From: Tillandsia leiboldiana
Taxonomy: Eukaryota; Streptophyta; Magnoliopsida; Poales; Bromeliaceae
Length of the DNA: 64,000 nucleotides
Assembly (NCBI GenBank): GCA_029204045.2
Contig: CM055060.1
Span: forward strand, 51,915,378 to 51,979,377
Direction: 5' to 3'
Shown: piece after piece, positions 1 through 9,330 of the stretch
Layout: every line of letters starts with the position of its first letter
Numbering within the stretch: position 1 is the stretch's first letter
Notes under the pieces: model-generated
The model's input: the letters and a program-made list of their open reading frames with translations, nothing else
Database searches by the model: none
Told to the model about the DNA's origin: nothing
Made by a program: the position numbers and the translations under genes

Positions 1-1749
1 AACACCACAACGAAAACATACCTTAGATCTTGACGATCCCAAAGAGGATGAAGTAGGTTTGTTGTCGTTGTTTGTCTTGAATTCCGGTGTCGGAGGAGGA
101 GATACCGACTGAGGCACAAAAACTGTCTCACTCGAACTTGGACTGTTTCCAGTTTGAGTGTATCCGAGGCCGAACCTATTTGATTGACCAAGACCAAGAA
201 GTCTATCCAACTTACTCCTTCCTGAAGAGAATCGCTGTAAGTCATTCTTGAGTTGGAAAATGGTCTTTGTCATTTCCAGGTTATCCTGTCGAGCCTCGTT
301 GTAGAGCTTTGAGAAGTGATTCGCGTTATCCACCAGATTTGTATGATCCTTCTCAAGTTGCTCATTGGACTCTTGAAGGGAAGTATTTGCCTTTATCAGG
401 TTTTTCCTTTCCACTTCAAGAGCGTTTGAGAGAGAAGTCGCTCTTTTTGCTTCTTCTTCGAGATCATGCACTCTCCCTCTCAAACTCTTGTTTTGCTTAG
501 CCACTTTCTTTGAGTCCCTCAAAAGTCTGTGGTAGGCTAGAGCAAAATCTTCACCTTCCGAATCATCCGATTCGTTGTCCGTTGCGTTCTTTTCAACAGT
601 GGAGTTGGACAACGACTCAGATGTACTTGCCATAAAGCACATGAAGGGTGAAGATACGGACGCGTGGAATGCGGTGGAGCTCTTTTCTTCATCACTCGAA
701 GACGACTCATTTGACGTTGAGTTGTCATCCCAAGTGACGACTTGCATCGCCTTCTTCTTTGACGGATACTTGTTAGGACATTCCGTTGCAATGTGGCCGT
801 AGCCTCGACATTTGAAGCATTGTAGTTGTCCTTCTGAACTTTTCTTATCCTTTGAGAAGTTCTCTTGCTTTCTTGACTTGTGACTTGAAGTACCCTTGCC
901 TTTGTTCGACTTTCCGAAGGATGGAGATTTGCTTGAATTACCCCTTCGAAAGTTGCGGCGAAACTTCCTTGTCAAGAGAGCGAGCTGCTTCTCAAATTCC
1001 TCCATAGAAAGGTTCTCGTCATCGTCTGAGGAGGACGTATCCGCGTCTTCTTCCTTAGTTGTTTTCAACGCATAACCTGAAGACTTAGAAGTGGATGCCT
1101 TTCCAGAAGAATTGTTAGTGGTAAATGTCATTTCATAAGTTTGTAATGAACCAACTAATTCTTCTACACGAATTTCGTCCGGGTGTTTAATAGTTTCAAT
1201 GGCAGTAACCTTTGGGCGAAATCGTTCAGGAAGAGTTCTTAAGATTTTTCTTACAATCTTAAATTCTGGAATCTTCTCTCCCAGATTAGCACATGAGTTT
1301 ACGATGTCTTGCAATCGTGTATAGTAGTCCGTGAAAGATTCATTTTCTGCCATTAAGATAGAGTCAAACTTGCTCGTAAGCATTTGCAGTTTCTGAATCT
1401 TCACGAGGTTAGTTCCCTCATGTGTAACCTGAAGAACATCCCAGATTTCTTTCGCAGTCTCACATGCCGAGACACGAGAGAATTCAGTTTGAGATAAGGC
1501 ATTAAAAATAGCATTAATTCCCTTGCCATTGTAAGAAGATGAATCTAACTCTTCCTTGGTCCATTTCGACCTAGGTTTTAAGGTGCGAACATCACCAATA
1601 AATTCAGTTGGATTAGTCCATCCTAATTCAATCGATTGCCACACCCGTTCGTCGATGGAAATTAAAAAGGCTTTCATCCGTACTTTCCAGTACGCATAAT
1701 TTGTTCCATCGAAGAACGGGGGTCGGTTGATGTTTCCACCTTCAACCAT
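1..1749 (-). CDS. copia Gag(-Pol) polyprotein, N-terminal 583 residues, open at window edge
   Basis: Retrotransposon capsid/nucleocapsid precursor. I read one uninterrupted minus-strand frame of 583 codons from the ATG at 1749 to base 1; with no stop inside the window it is easy to miss in ORF lists. The start is the first ATG 20 bases after the primer site. Residues about 9-28 have the N-terminal PPFFDGTNYAYWKVRMKAFL pattern of copia Gag, and residues about 55-230 resemble the UBN2 gag domain. A CX2CX4HX4C zinc knuckle lies at residues 311-324, followed by acidic Ser-rich sequence and a coiled-coil-like stretch at about 385-480. A new CX2C at residues 578-581 suggests a second knuckle or the start of the protease region. 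No stop or frameshift is visible, so this part looks young. Whether pol is intact cannot be seen. Confidence 0.85.
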   Translation of the reverse strand, partial: MVEGGNINRPPFFDGTNYAYWKVRMKAFLISIDERVWQSIELGWTNPTEFIGDVRTLKPRSKWTKEELDSSSYNGKGINAIFNALSQTEFSRVSACETAKEIWDVLQVTHEGTNLVKIQKLQMLTSKFDSILMAENESFTDYYTRLQDIVNSCANLGEKIPEFKIVRKILRTLPERFRPKVTAIETIKHPDEIRVEELVGSLQTYEMTFTTNNSSGKASTSKSSGYALKTTKEEDADTSSSDDDENLSMEEFEKQLALLTRKFRRNFRRGNSSKSPSFGKSNKGKGTSSHKSRKQENFSKDKKSSEGQLQCFKCRGYGHIATECPNKYPSKKKAMQVVTWDDNSTSNESSSSDEEKSSTAFHASVSSPFMCFMASTSESLSNSTVEKNATDNESDDSEGEDFALAYHRLLRDSKKVAKQNKSLRGRVHDLEEEAKRATSLSNALEVERKNLIKANTSLQESNEQLEKDHTNLVDNANHFSKLYNEARQDNLEMTKTIFQLKNDLQRFSSGRSKLDRLLGLGQSNRFGLGYTQTGNSPSSSETVFVPQSVSPPPTPEFKTNNDNKPTSSSLGSSRSKVCFRCGV

Positions 1750-1768
1750 TGTTTACAACCCTATTCCC

Positions 1769-1780
1769 GCTCTGATACCA
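1769..1780 (-). other. primer-binding site (initiator Met-tRNA) of the copia element
   Basis: TGGTATCAGAGC on the minus strand, two bases after the LTR end. This matches the 3' end of plant initiator Met-tRNA, the usual primer of copia elements. Confidence 0.9.
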
Positions 1781-2544
1781 CTTGTTGGGTTATATGTAAT
1801 ACGGATCTAAATAGGGGAAAAAACACCTAGAGGAGGGTGAATAGGTGTAAACGCATAAACACTCAAAAAATCGTTGCGATAAAAACCCAATGCGGAAATA
1901 AAAATAATACGCAAGATTTTTACGTGGAAAACTCCATCACCGGAGTAAAAAACCACGGGACCGATAACACGGCAGAAATCCACTAGAATTAAAACACGTA
2001 CAAGGTGATTTACCGTACACACTTACGACTCAACCTTTTCCATACGCTCCTAGAGGATCTTCTCCGCTCGCTTCGCGACGCTTCTCGAATCCACGATCTG
2101 CGCCCAACGCCGAATCCACGGCGTCCAACGTCGAATCCACGACGTCCGACCGAATCCACGGTCTTCACCCAATAGCACCCTTCGAATCCACGAACGTGCC
2201 TCGCTCCGAATCCACGAGAGCGGTTGAACCTTGAATCCACAAGGACACGCGAATCCACGCGCCGATTTTTGGGGTAAATCGTTGTTTTGGGTGGTGATGA
2301 TCCGCCGAATACTTAGATCAAAGATAGATCGGAAATACCATCTAAGTATTTATTAGTTTGATTCAACTCAAGATGTGAGTATGAAAACCTAGAATCAAAC
2401 TAATCAATATAGATGAAGAAACATAGAGTATTCTCTAATGATTTCCTTTCTTCTCTATATGTGGATCTAGAGCCGTAAAAGATGATATATGAAAATGACG
2501 GCTATTCACTATGTGGATTAACCCTAGAAAAAGAATCATAGGGT

Positions 2545-2553
2545 CTATTTATA
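2545..2553 (-). promoter_or_regulatory. TATA box of the copia LTR
   Basis: TATAAATAG on the minus strand, downstream (in sense) of the palindrome array and inside the LTR; the likely U3 core promoter. Confidence 0.6.
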
Positions 2554-2619
2554 GGTTAGAAACCCTAGGAAGGAGATAAGAATCAAAAACCTAACATTTC
2601 TGGAAATTTTACGGACGGC

Positions 2620-2900
2620 GATCCGGATCGGACTAGCTGTGATCCGGATCGTCGTAACGAGCCAGCCAGTTCCAGAAAAACGAAGGTTCGGGATCCGGAT
2701 CGAAGTGCATGATCCGGATCGTTCATACAGTTTACCAAACATCAACGTTCGGGATCCGGATTGCGAAGCATGATCCGGATCGTTCAAGGAAAATGGTAAA
2801 CTCACTGTTCGGGATCCGGATCAAGAGACTACGATCCGGATTGAACTGGTGTATGAACGAACCACCTTCGGGATCCGGATCGAACAACCCGATCCGGATC
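2620..2900. repeat. array of ten GATCCGGATC palindromes in five pairs
   Basis: Copies start at 2620, 2641, 2692, 2711, 2753, 2772, 2813, 2833, 2872 and 2891; eight are exact 10-bp palindromes and two end in TT instead of TC. Partners in a pair start 19-21 bp apart, and pairs recur every 59-72 bp. The sequence between copies is not conserved. It sits in the U3 part of the copia LTR. Confidence 0.9.
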
Positions 2901-3127
2901 CTGAACATGTCCCAAGTCCAGTTTTTGATTTTTATGCAATGAAAGATTCTTCCAAGTGTTTCTACAGTACAAGAAGTATTCGGATCACACAAAATCTTTA
3001 GTTAAACATACCTGATCCTTTTGAATTCTTCTTTCTTGAGATTGAGTTAAATGATCGAACTTTCTTCACCTTCAATCTTCAAGACTTGAGGTTTTCACGA
3101 AACTACGCCAACTCAAATTCCGTAACA

Positions 3128-3145
3128 GGGTTCCGGGGCATGACA
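3128..3145 (+). repeat. remnant of element A 5' LTR
   Basis: Eighteen bases ending in TGACA, identical to 10703-10720 except for one base. They directly precede the primer-binding site at 3154-3165 (TGGTATCAGAGC). Confidence 0.85.
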
Positions 3146-3153
3146 GATTAAGT

Positions 3154-3165
3154 TGGTATCAGAGC
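3154..3165 (+). other. primer-binding site of element A
   Basis: TGGTATCAGAGC, eight bases after the LTR end; initiator Met-tRNA primer. Confidence 0.85.
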
Positions 3166-3440
3166 TTAGGGATAGGTCAGTTGGGACTTAGGAAACCCTA
3201 GGCTTTTGGCAGACCCTTGGATAATAGGGTGCGAGACGTGACGTGATATTTGCGGAAGTCGTTGATTTATTGTTTGACTCTTCCAGTGAGCGAAGAGGGA
3301 TCGACATACCCAATTTCTAGTGAACAGTTATGTTGGCTGCAGACAACATAAAGTCACAGAAATATGGGGATGTCTTTGACTTTCGTTAGATTGGGTCGTG
3401 TGGGATTTTGTTTTGCTGATTTGTGGCTTCTGGTGACAGT

Positions 3441-4775
3441 ATGTCGCCCTGTCGTCGTTTTTCCGCCAGGGGTATTCCCACCCCTTCTAAGGAGCCCGAG
3501 CAGGCAGTATCTGCCGAGCTGGGAGAACTGCGGGCCTTGGTGACCCATTTAGTGGCAAGGAGCTTTCGATAGGACCAGCGCTTGGAGCAGCTGTTGGCGC
3601 AGAGGAGTGATCCGGTAGTCGGGGAGAGGGCCAGGGCTCCTGAGCGGCATTTTGAGAGAAAACGCCCAGCCCCGGAAGTTGATGGACAGGCCAGTTCTCG
3701 GAGACGGCCACAGCTTCGCGACAGAGACAGATGTATATTCTGTGGAGGACCTCATTTGTCGCACACTTGCGACTTGAGGTGGGGTCGATGTTTCCGTTGT
3801 GGGCAGCCGGGCCACATCCGAGCTACATGCCCCCTCCCGACCTTTGTAGCACCTTCTTTAGCGTTGGACTCTATCGCATCCCAGCAGAGGTCTCAGCAAT
3901 AGTCTCGGAGACGGAGGCAGCAGGCGAGGCGGCCCCAGGCTACGGTCAGGTGCATTTTCTGCCGGGGACAGCATACTTCTGGTACTTGTGATCTGAGGTT
4001 TGGCCGCTGTTATCGGTGTGGACAGTCTGGCCACGTCCGAGCTACTTGCCCTTATGCGCCATCGACAGCTCCTTCTTCAGCATCTGCTCCATCTTCATCG
4101 CAGCAGCGGTCGACGGCCCAGCGGTCATATGCTCCAGCGAGCAGGCTATCTTCTTCCCATCCTACCGAATATCGCCCTCCAACTCAGAGTGGGCGAGTGT
4201 ATGCTGCGCAGGTAGATGACTCTTCGGCAGCAGATCACGTGGTGGCAGGTATCACCCTACTTTCTGGCATTAGGACTCGTACTTTATTTGATACGGGAGC
4301 ATCACATTCTTTTATTAGTAGATCATTTGCATCATTACATGGGTTAGAGGTAGGACTTTTACCACGTGCACGAGAGATTCAGATTCCCGATCACACTTTG
4401 CACGTGGAGGAGTGTTGTTGGTCCTGCCCGATGCAAATCGAATCCTGGATTATGCCAGCAGACCTGTTGGTCCTGAGACAATTGAAGGACTTCGATGTGG
4501 TCCTCGGGATGGACTGGCTGGCTCGGTATTTTGCGACCATTGATTGTGCCGCAAGGACCGTCACTTTTAGAGAGCCAGACCAGGAAATGTTGGTATACCG
4601 GGGATGTCAGAGTGCTTTCTTTGCCTCTATGGTTTCGACTTCCCGAGCGAAGCAGATGATCCGTCGACGATGTGTAGCCTTTTGGCTAGTGTTGTTGAGG
4701 GGCCTACGGCGGCGCCGGGACTCGGGGATATCCCTATTGCCCGCGAGTTCCCGGATGTTTTTCCCCCTGAGCTGA
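3441..4775 (+). pseudogene. element A gag C-terminus and aspartic protease, broken
   Basis: Frame starting at ATG 3441. The usual N-terminal gag capsid domain is absent, so gag is internally deleted or its start lost. In-frame stops lie at 3570-3572 and 3900-3902. What remains is nucleocapsid: a pair of zinc knuckles at 3732-3833 (one CX2CX3HX4C, one CX2CX4HX4C) and a second, very similar pair at 3951-4052. This is a tandem duplication of about 73 codons. Then comes the protease with its catalytic DTGA motif at 4290-4301 and a later GMDWLARY motif. The frame ends at 4775 because of a one-base frameshift near 4680, after which pol continues in another frame. The product would act in the virus-like particle; in this state it cannot be made whole. 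Confidence 0.8.
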
Positions 4776-5650
4776 CTAGCATGCCGCCAGATAGGGAAAT
4801 TGAGTTCGTGATTGACGTAGTCCCAGGAACTGCGCCAATCTCTAAGGCTCCTTACCGAATGGCACCGGCTGAGTTGCGAGAGCTTAAGGCGCAACTTCAG
4901 GATTTAATGGATAAGGGTTTTATTAGGCCGGGTGTATCGCCTTGGGGAGCGCCGGTGCTATTCGTGAAGAAGAAGGATGGGTCACTTCGATTGTGTGTGG
5001 ACTATAGGGAATTAAATAAAGTGACCATTAAGAACAAGTACCCTTTGCCGCGCATCGATGATCTTTTTGATCAGCTGCAAGGGTCTTGTGTCTTTTCTAA
5101 GATAGATTTGCAGTCCGGCTACCACCAGTTGAAGGTGAAGGCCGAAGATATTCCGAAAACGGCATTTAGATCACGGTATGGGCATTATGAATTTACAGTT
5201 ATGCCCTTCGGACTAACTAATACCCCTGCCGCATTCATGGATTTAATGAACCGGATCTTCCGACCATACTTAGATCGATTCGTGGTAGTTTTCATTGATG
5301 ATATTTTGGTCTACTCCCGAAGTGATGCGGAGCATGAGGAGCACTTGAGGATTGTGCTGCAACTTCTGCGAGAGAAGAAGTTGTTTGCAAAGCTGGCAAA
5401 GTGCGAATTTTGGCTTCGGGAGGTAGTCTTCTTGGGCCATTTGATTTCCGCCGCAGGTGTGGTGGTGGACCCAGCGAAGATTGAGGCGGTCCGGGATTGG
5501 CCCCGACCGACGACCGTTTCTGAGGTGCGTAGTTTTATGGGCTTAGCTGGTTATTATCGTCGGTTTGTGGAAGGCTTTGCGAAGCTCTCCACACCCCTCA
5601 CTCGTTTGACGCGTAAGGGAGTAAAGTTTGTCTGGAGTGGGGACTGTTAG
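4604..5650 (+). pseudogene. element A reverse transcriptase fragment
   Basis: Reads in frame from about 4680 to a stop at 5648-5650; the ATG at 4604 is probably not used, since upstream protein matches the other frame. Visible RT motifs, in order, are FPDVFPPEL at the entry, LRLCVDYRELNKVT, MPFGLTNTPAAFM and the catalytic FIDD at 5291-5302. FLGHLISAAGV and the thumb/connection region follow. It would copy element RNA into DNA using the Met-tRNA primer. The stop at 5648 falls before RNase H and separates the two; the same frame resumes immediately afterwards, so it is a nonsense change and not a frameshift. Confidence 0.9.
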
Positions 5651-7441
5651 AAGAGCTTTGAGGAGCTAAAGAGTAGACTGATGACCGCTCCTATCCTTTC
5701 CCTCCCTGTTATGGGAAAAGGATATGTAATCTACAGTGACGTATCACACAGCGGACTTGGTTGTGTGCGGGAAGGGAGGGTAATTGCTTATGCACCAAGG
5801 CAACTCAAAGATTACGAGAAGAATTACCCTACCCATGACTTGGAGCTTGCTGCTGTAGTATTTGCACTGAAGCTTTGGCGTCATTATCTATATGGGGAAC
5901 ACTGTGAAATCTATACCGACCACAAGAGCCTAAAGTATCTGTTCACGCAAAAGGAGCTGAATTTGAGGCAACGTAGGTGGTTAGAGCTACTAAAGGATTA
6001 TGATGTAGATATTCTCTACCACCCAGGCAAGGCTAATGTGGTCGCTGATGCCTTGAGTAGGAGGGCGGTGCAAAGTTTGTCTATGTTGATCACAAACCAG
6101 GCACCGCTATTAGAGGAGATGAAACGGCTCGAGATAGAGGTTGTGTCCCCTGGGGTCTCTGCTAGACTGACATCTTTAGTCTTGCAGCCCACTCTGCTGG
6201 ACAGGATCAAAGAGAAACAGAGTGAGGACCCCCACTTGGCCAGGATTAGAGATCATATTTCGAGTGATCGGTCAGGGGACTTTACAGTAGATGCTTCGGG
6301 AGTACTGAGGTACAGGAACCGAGCATGTGTGCCAGTGGATGAGGAGATTAGAGAGCAGATATTGCGAGAGGCCCATTATACACCTTATACCCTACATCCT
6401 GGTGGGACTAAGATGTATAAGGACCTCAAGGCACACTTCTGGTGGAAAGGCATAAAAAGGGATAGTGGGAGATTTGTGGCCCAGTGTTTAACTTGTCAGC
6501 AGGTGAAAGCTGAGCATCGAGTGCCAGCTGGCAAGTTACAAAGTCTCCCAATTCCCGAGTGGAAGTGGGACCACATTACGATGGATTTCATGGTCGGATT
6601 GCCAAGGGCACAGGGAGGAGCAGACGCTATCTGGGTAGTTGTAGATAAACTTACCAAGTCGGCACACTTTCTGCCCATGCAGACTACGTGGCCACTTGAG
6701 CGACTAGCCCAGTTATATCTAGATGAGATAGTAAGACTACATGGAGTACCAGCCTCCATCGTATCAGATAGAGACCCGAGGTTTGTTTCGCGTTTCTGGA
6801 GGAGCTTGCAGACAGCCTTGGGGACTCAACTCAGGTTCAGTACGGCTTTTCATCCGCAGACTGATGGGCAGTCAGAGCGGACTATACAAATCCTGGAGGA
6901 CATGTTGAGGGCTTGCGTCCTGGATTTCGGCGGAGGGTGCATTCGACATTTATCTTTGGCTGAATTCGCGTACAACAATAGCTTTCAAGCGAGCATTCAG
7001 ATGGCTCCGTTTGAAGCATTGTATGGACGCAAGTGTCGGTCACCACTTTATTGGAGTGACGTGGGCGAGAGGCGGACCTTGGAACCAGATGTATTGTTGG
7101 AGGTAGAGGAGAAGGTCCGGGTGATTCGACAGCATCTTCAGACCGCCCAGAGCCGACTGAGGAGTTATGCCAATGATCGGCGACGAGACTTAGAGTTTCA
7201 GGTTGGTGATCATGTATTCCTGAAAGTCTCGCCGTCCAAATCAGGAGGTTCGGCATTCGTAGAAAACTTAGCCCCGATATACTGGACCCTTGGAGGTATT
7301 GGAGCGTATCGGGCCAGTTGCCTACCGACTTGCACTTCCTCCGAGACTTGCTGGTGTCCACGATGTATTTCACGTTTCTACTTTGAGAAGGTACGTCTTC
7401 AACCCATCGCACGTCATCGACTTCGCACCGCTGGAGATTAG
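5651..7441 (+). pseudogene. element A RNase H and integrase fragment
   Basis: Same frame as the RT. RNase H shows YSDVSHSGLG near 5732 with a short apparent deletion after LGCV, then a TDHKSLKYL block and a HPGKANVVADALSR block near 6021-6060. Integrase follows, with its zinc-binding His/Cys region (HYT...HPGG, CLTCQQ, about 6373-6500). The catalytic core has Asp in ITMDF (near 6580), Asp in SDRDPRF (near 6766) and Glu in GQSERTIQILED (near 6876). RNase H removes the RNA strand; integrase inserts the DNA copy. From about 7240 the frame shifts and the C-terminus after it is nonsense; true sequence continues at 7290 in another frame. Confidence 0.9.
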
Positions 7442-7625
7442 CGAGGATTTGAGGTATGAGGAGCGCCCACTGCGAATTCTGGATCGAGAGGTGAGAGAAT
7501 TGCGCAGTCGAGCCATTCCCTATGTGAAAATCCAATGAAGCAATCATGACGAGCGCGAGGCTACATGGGAGCTCGAGTCGGAGATAAGGGATACCCACCC
7601 CAACTTATTTGAGACATCGGACTGA
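7290..7625 (+). pseudogene. element A integrase C-terminus with chromodomain-like tail
   Basis: Continues the integrase in a shifted frame: VAYRLALPPRLAGVHDVFHV, then RYEERPLRILDREVRELRS and an ATWELESEI end. This tail is typical of chromovirus integrases and is thought to steer integration by binding chromatin. A stop at 7536-7538 interrupts it where related proteins have Trp; the frame goes on to a final TGA at 7623-7625. It lies about 50 bases upstream of the polypurine tract, and includes the conserved TTTCGAGGACGAAAC stretch just beyond. Confidence 0.8.
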
Positions 7626-7672
7626 GGATGGTTGTTTGGTTTAGTCTCATTTCGAGGACGAAACACTTTTTT

Positions 7673-7684
7673 AGTGGGGGAGGA
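7673..7684 (+). other. polypurine tract of element A
   Basis: AGTGGGGGAGGA directly before the 3' LTR start TGTGATG at 7685; the usual plus-strand DNA primer. Confidence 0.8.
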
Positions 7685-8147
7685 TGTGATGATTCGGACT
7701 TCCGCAGGAACTGTTGCATTAAACAGTGACTGTAGGAAGCTCATACGGTGTATTGGAGCTAGTAGTGGTGAAAACGGATTTTTAAAATGGATCCGGCACG
7801 AAAAACGAAGCAAGTGGGCTTTTCCGGGGGCTTTCGGCAAAATTTCGGATGAGAATTTGGCAAAATGAACAGCGGATTTGGACTCAGCGCGCGAAATCGG
7901 TCAAAATGGTATATTCACTTTATTTTTCGGCACATTGGTACTGTTCACCGGAACAGTAACCGGCCGGCCGGAATTACTGTTCCGGCGGCCGGCCGGGGGC
8001 GGCGGCGGCGGCGCAGCAGCGGAGCACGGCGGAGCGCGGCAGAGCGCAGCGGCGCGCGGCGCGGGCAGCGCGGGCAGGCGCGGGCAGGCACGCGGGAGTG
8101 CGGTCCACGGCCTGGCGTGCACCGGGAGCACCGAAGAATTCCCTTGC

Positions 8148-8348
8148 CACGTGGCGTTCTCCTATTGGTTGGCCGATTTCTAGAAGGCGGGTGGGGAGGT
8201 GACACGTGGCGCTCTACTATTGGCCGACATTTTCCGAAAAACCCGGAGCGCGGACCAAACACGTGCACCACGTGGGATACGTGGCAGTTTTTGAGTGGTC
8301 CTTGCACGGCTGTTTTCTGTTTTGTGACACGTGGCGCGTTCCGGTTGG
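8148..8348 (+). promoter_or_regulatory. ERSE-like array in LTR A (CACGTG-N10-ATTGG)
   Basis: Exact modules at 8148-8168 and 8203-8223. Variants with the same 10-nt gap lie at 8278-8298 (TACGTG/AGTGG) and 8328-8348 (CACGTG/GTTGG). Read on the minus strand they are CCAAT-N10-CACG, the plant ER-stress element. The last module ends 57 bp before the TATA box at 8405. Confidence 0.7.
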
Positions 8349-8404
8349 TCCATTTCGGTGTTTCCTGTTCTGTCCGATCCCGTGTGGAAGATTCCTTGGC
8401 CCAT

Positions 8405-8413
8405 TATAAATAG
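8405..8413 (+). promoter_or_regulatory. TATA box of LTR A
   Basis: TATAAATAG downstream of the ERSE-like array; the equivalent box is found in LTRs F (14823), H (55110), G (57062) and I (59342). Confidence 0.65.
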
Positions 8414-9173
8414 AATCCCTCACTCCCTCCCATTCCCACCTCGTTTTCCGGGCCTTAGATAGAGAATCAGGGCATGTGCCCCTTATGAAAAATTTTCCTC
8501 TCTCTCTTCTCTCTCTCTCCTAGAAATTTTAGAATTTTTGGAGTCACCGATAGCGAGTTATCTGCGACGCGGCGCACTGCGACGATTTCCTTTTTCGGCC
8601 CATTTCCCGTCGCAGTTCCGTCAGAAAATTCCTGTCCTCTAACCAGGAGGAATTTTTGAACGATTTTTGCGGCAGCGCGTTCGTAAGAGGTAGGGCTTCG
8701 ATTTTTGTGTTGATCACTTTGCTCCATTTCGTACTTTTGGCACAATTCCCGAGTCCTCTTTGACCCCCCTTTTTGCTGTGGAAATTTCTGGATAGCATCG
8801 ACTTCTCCGATTTTTATCTTGGTGTAGGAACATCAGATCGAGGCATTTAAAGAGTCGATTTCGATCTACTCGTCGCAAGGAACGTAACCGTAATTTTTCT
8901 GGATTTTTCTGAGCACTATACAGAGGTGAAAAACTCCTCTCTTTTCGTGCTTATTTGAAAAACAGCAAAAGCTGTATTTTTATAAATAATATAGTTACAC
9001 CATGTGCAATGTGTGTTGCTGTAGGGCACCGTTTTCGGCAGACAGCAGTTTTAGGGGACTGTGGACAGCCAGGAGACTATCTGGGTGTGATTTGAGCTGT
9101 TCGAGGTGGGCGGTTGTTGCTTACCTCATTTTTGACAAGCTCACTGGGATTATTAGAATTCCCCTGAAAATTA

Positions 9174-9330
9174 ATTGATGAGAACCATTGGGACCAACTA
9201 ATATGACAATTGATGAGAACCATTGGGACGAACTAATATGACAATTGATGAGAACGACAATTGATGAGAACCATTGGGACGAACTAATATGACAGCTGAT
9301 GAGAACCGCTGGGACGAACTCTCCTAAAAT
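9174..9330 (+). repeat. 35-bp tandem repeat in LTR A
   Basis: Unit begins ATTGATGAGAACCATTGGGA and ends near ATATGACA. Full units start at 9174, 9209, 9260 and 9295, with a 16-bp partial unit at 9244. The last copy is diverged. Confidence 0.85.

Larger units (their letters stand above)
1..3127 (-). mobile_element. Ty1/copia LTR retrotransposon, 5' part, truncated by window edge
   Basis: Seen on the minus strand in this order: LTR (3127 to 1783), two spacer bases, a primer-binding site (1780-1769), then a gag reading frame open to base 1. The LTR ends are TGTTACGG and CCCAACA. At base 3128 the sequence switches to the last 18 bases of an LTR that matches the end of element A's 3' LTR (10703-10720) with one mismatch. 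The copia element therefore inserted into the 5' LTR of element A, 18 bp from its end. Its pol genes, second LTR and second target duplication lie outside the window. Lineage within copia is not certain; the long coiled gag and 1.3-kb LTR suggest a Sirevirus-like element. Confidence 0.88.
1783..3127 (-). repeat. copia 5' LTR (1345 bp)
   Basis: Bounded by TGTT at 1783 and AACA at 3127 (inverted termini). In sense (minus) orientation it holds a palindrome array (2900-2620), a TATAAATAG box (2553-2545) and a leader reaching the primer site. The array lies about 67-350 bp upstream of the TATA box. Confidence 0.8.
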
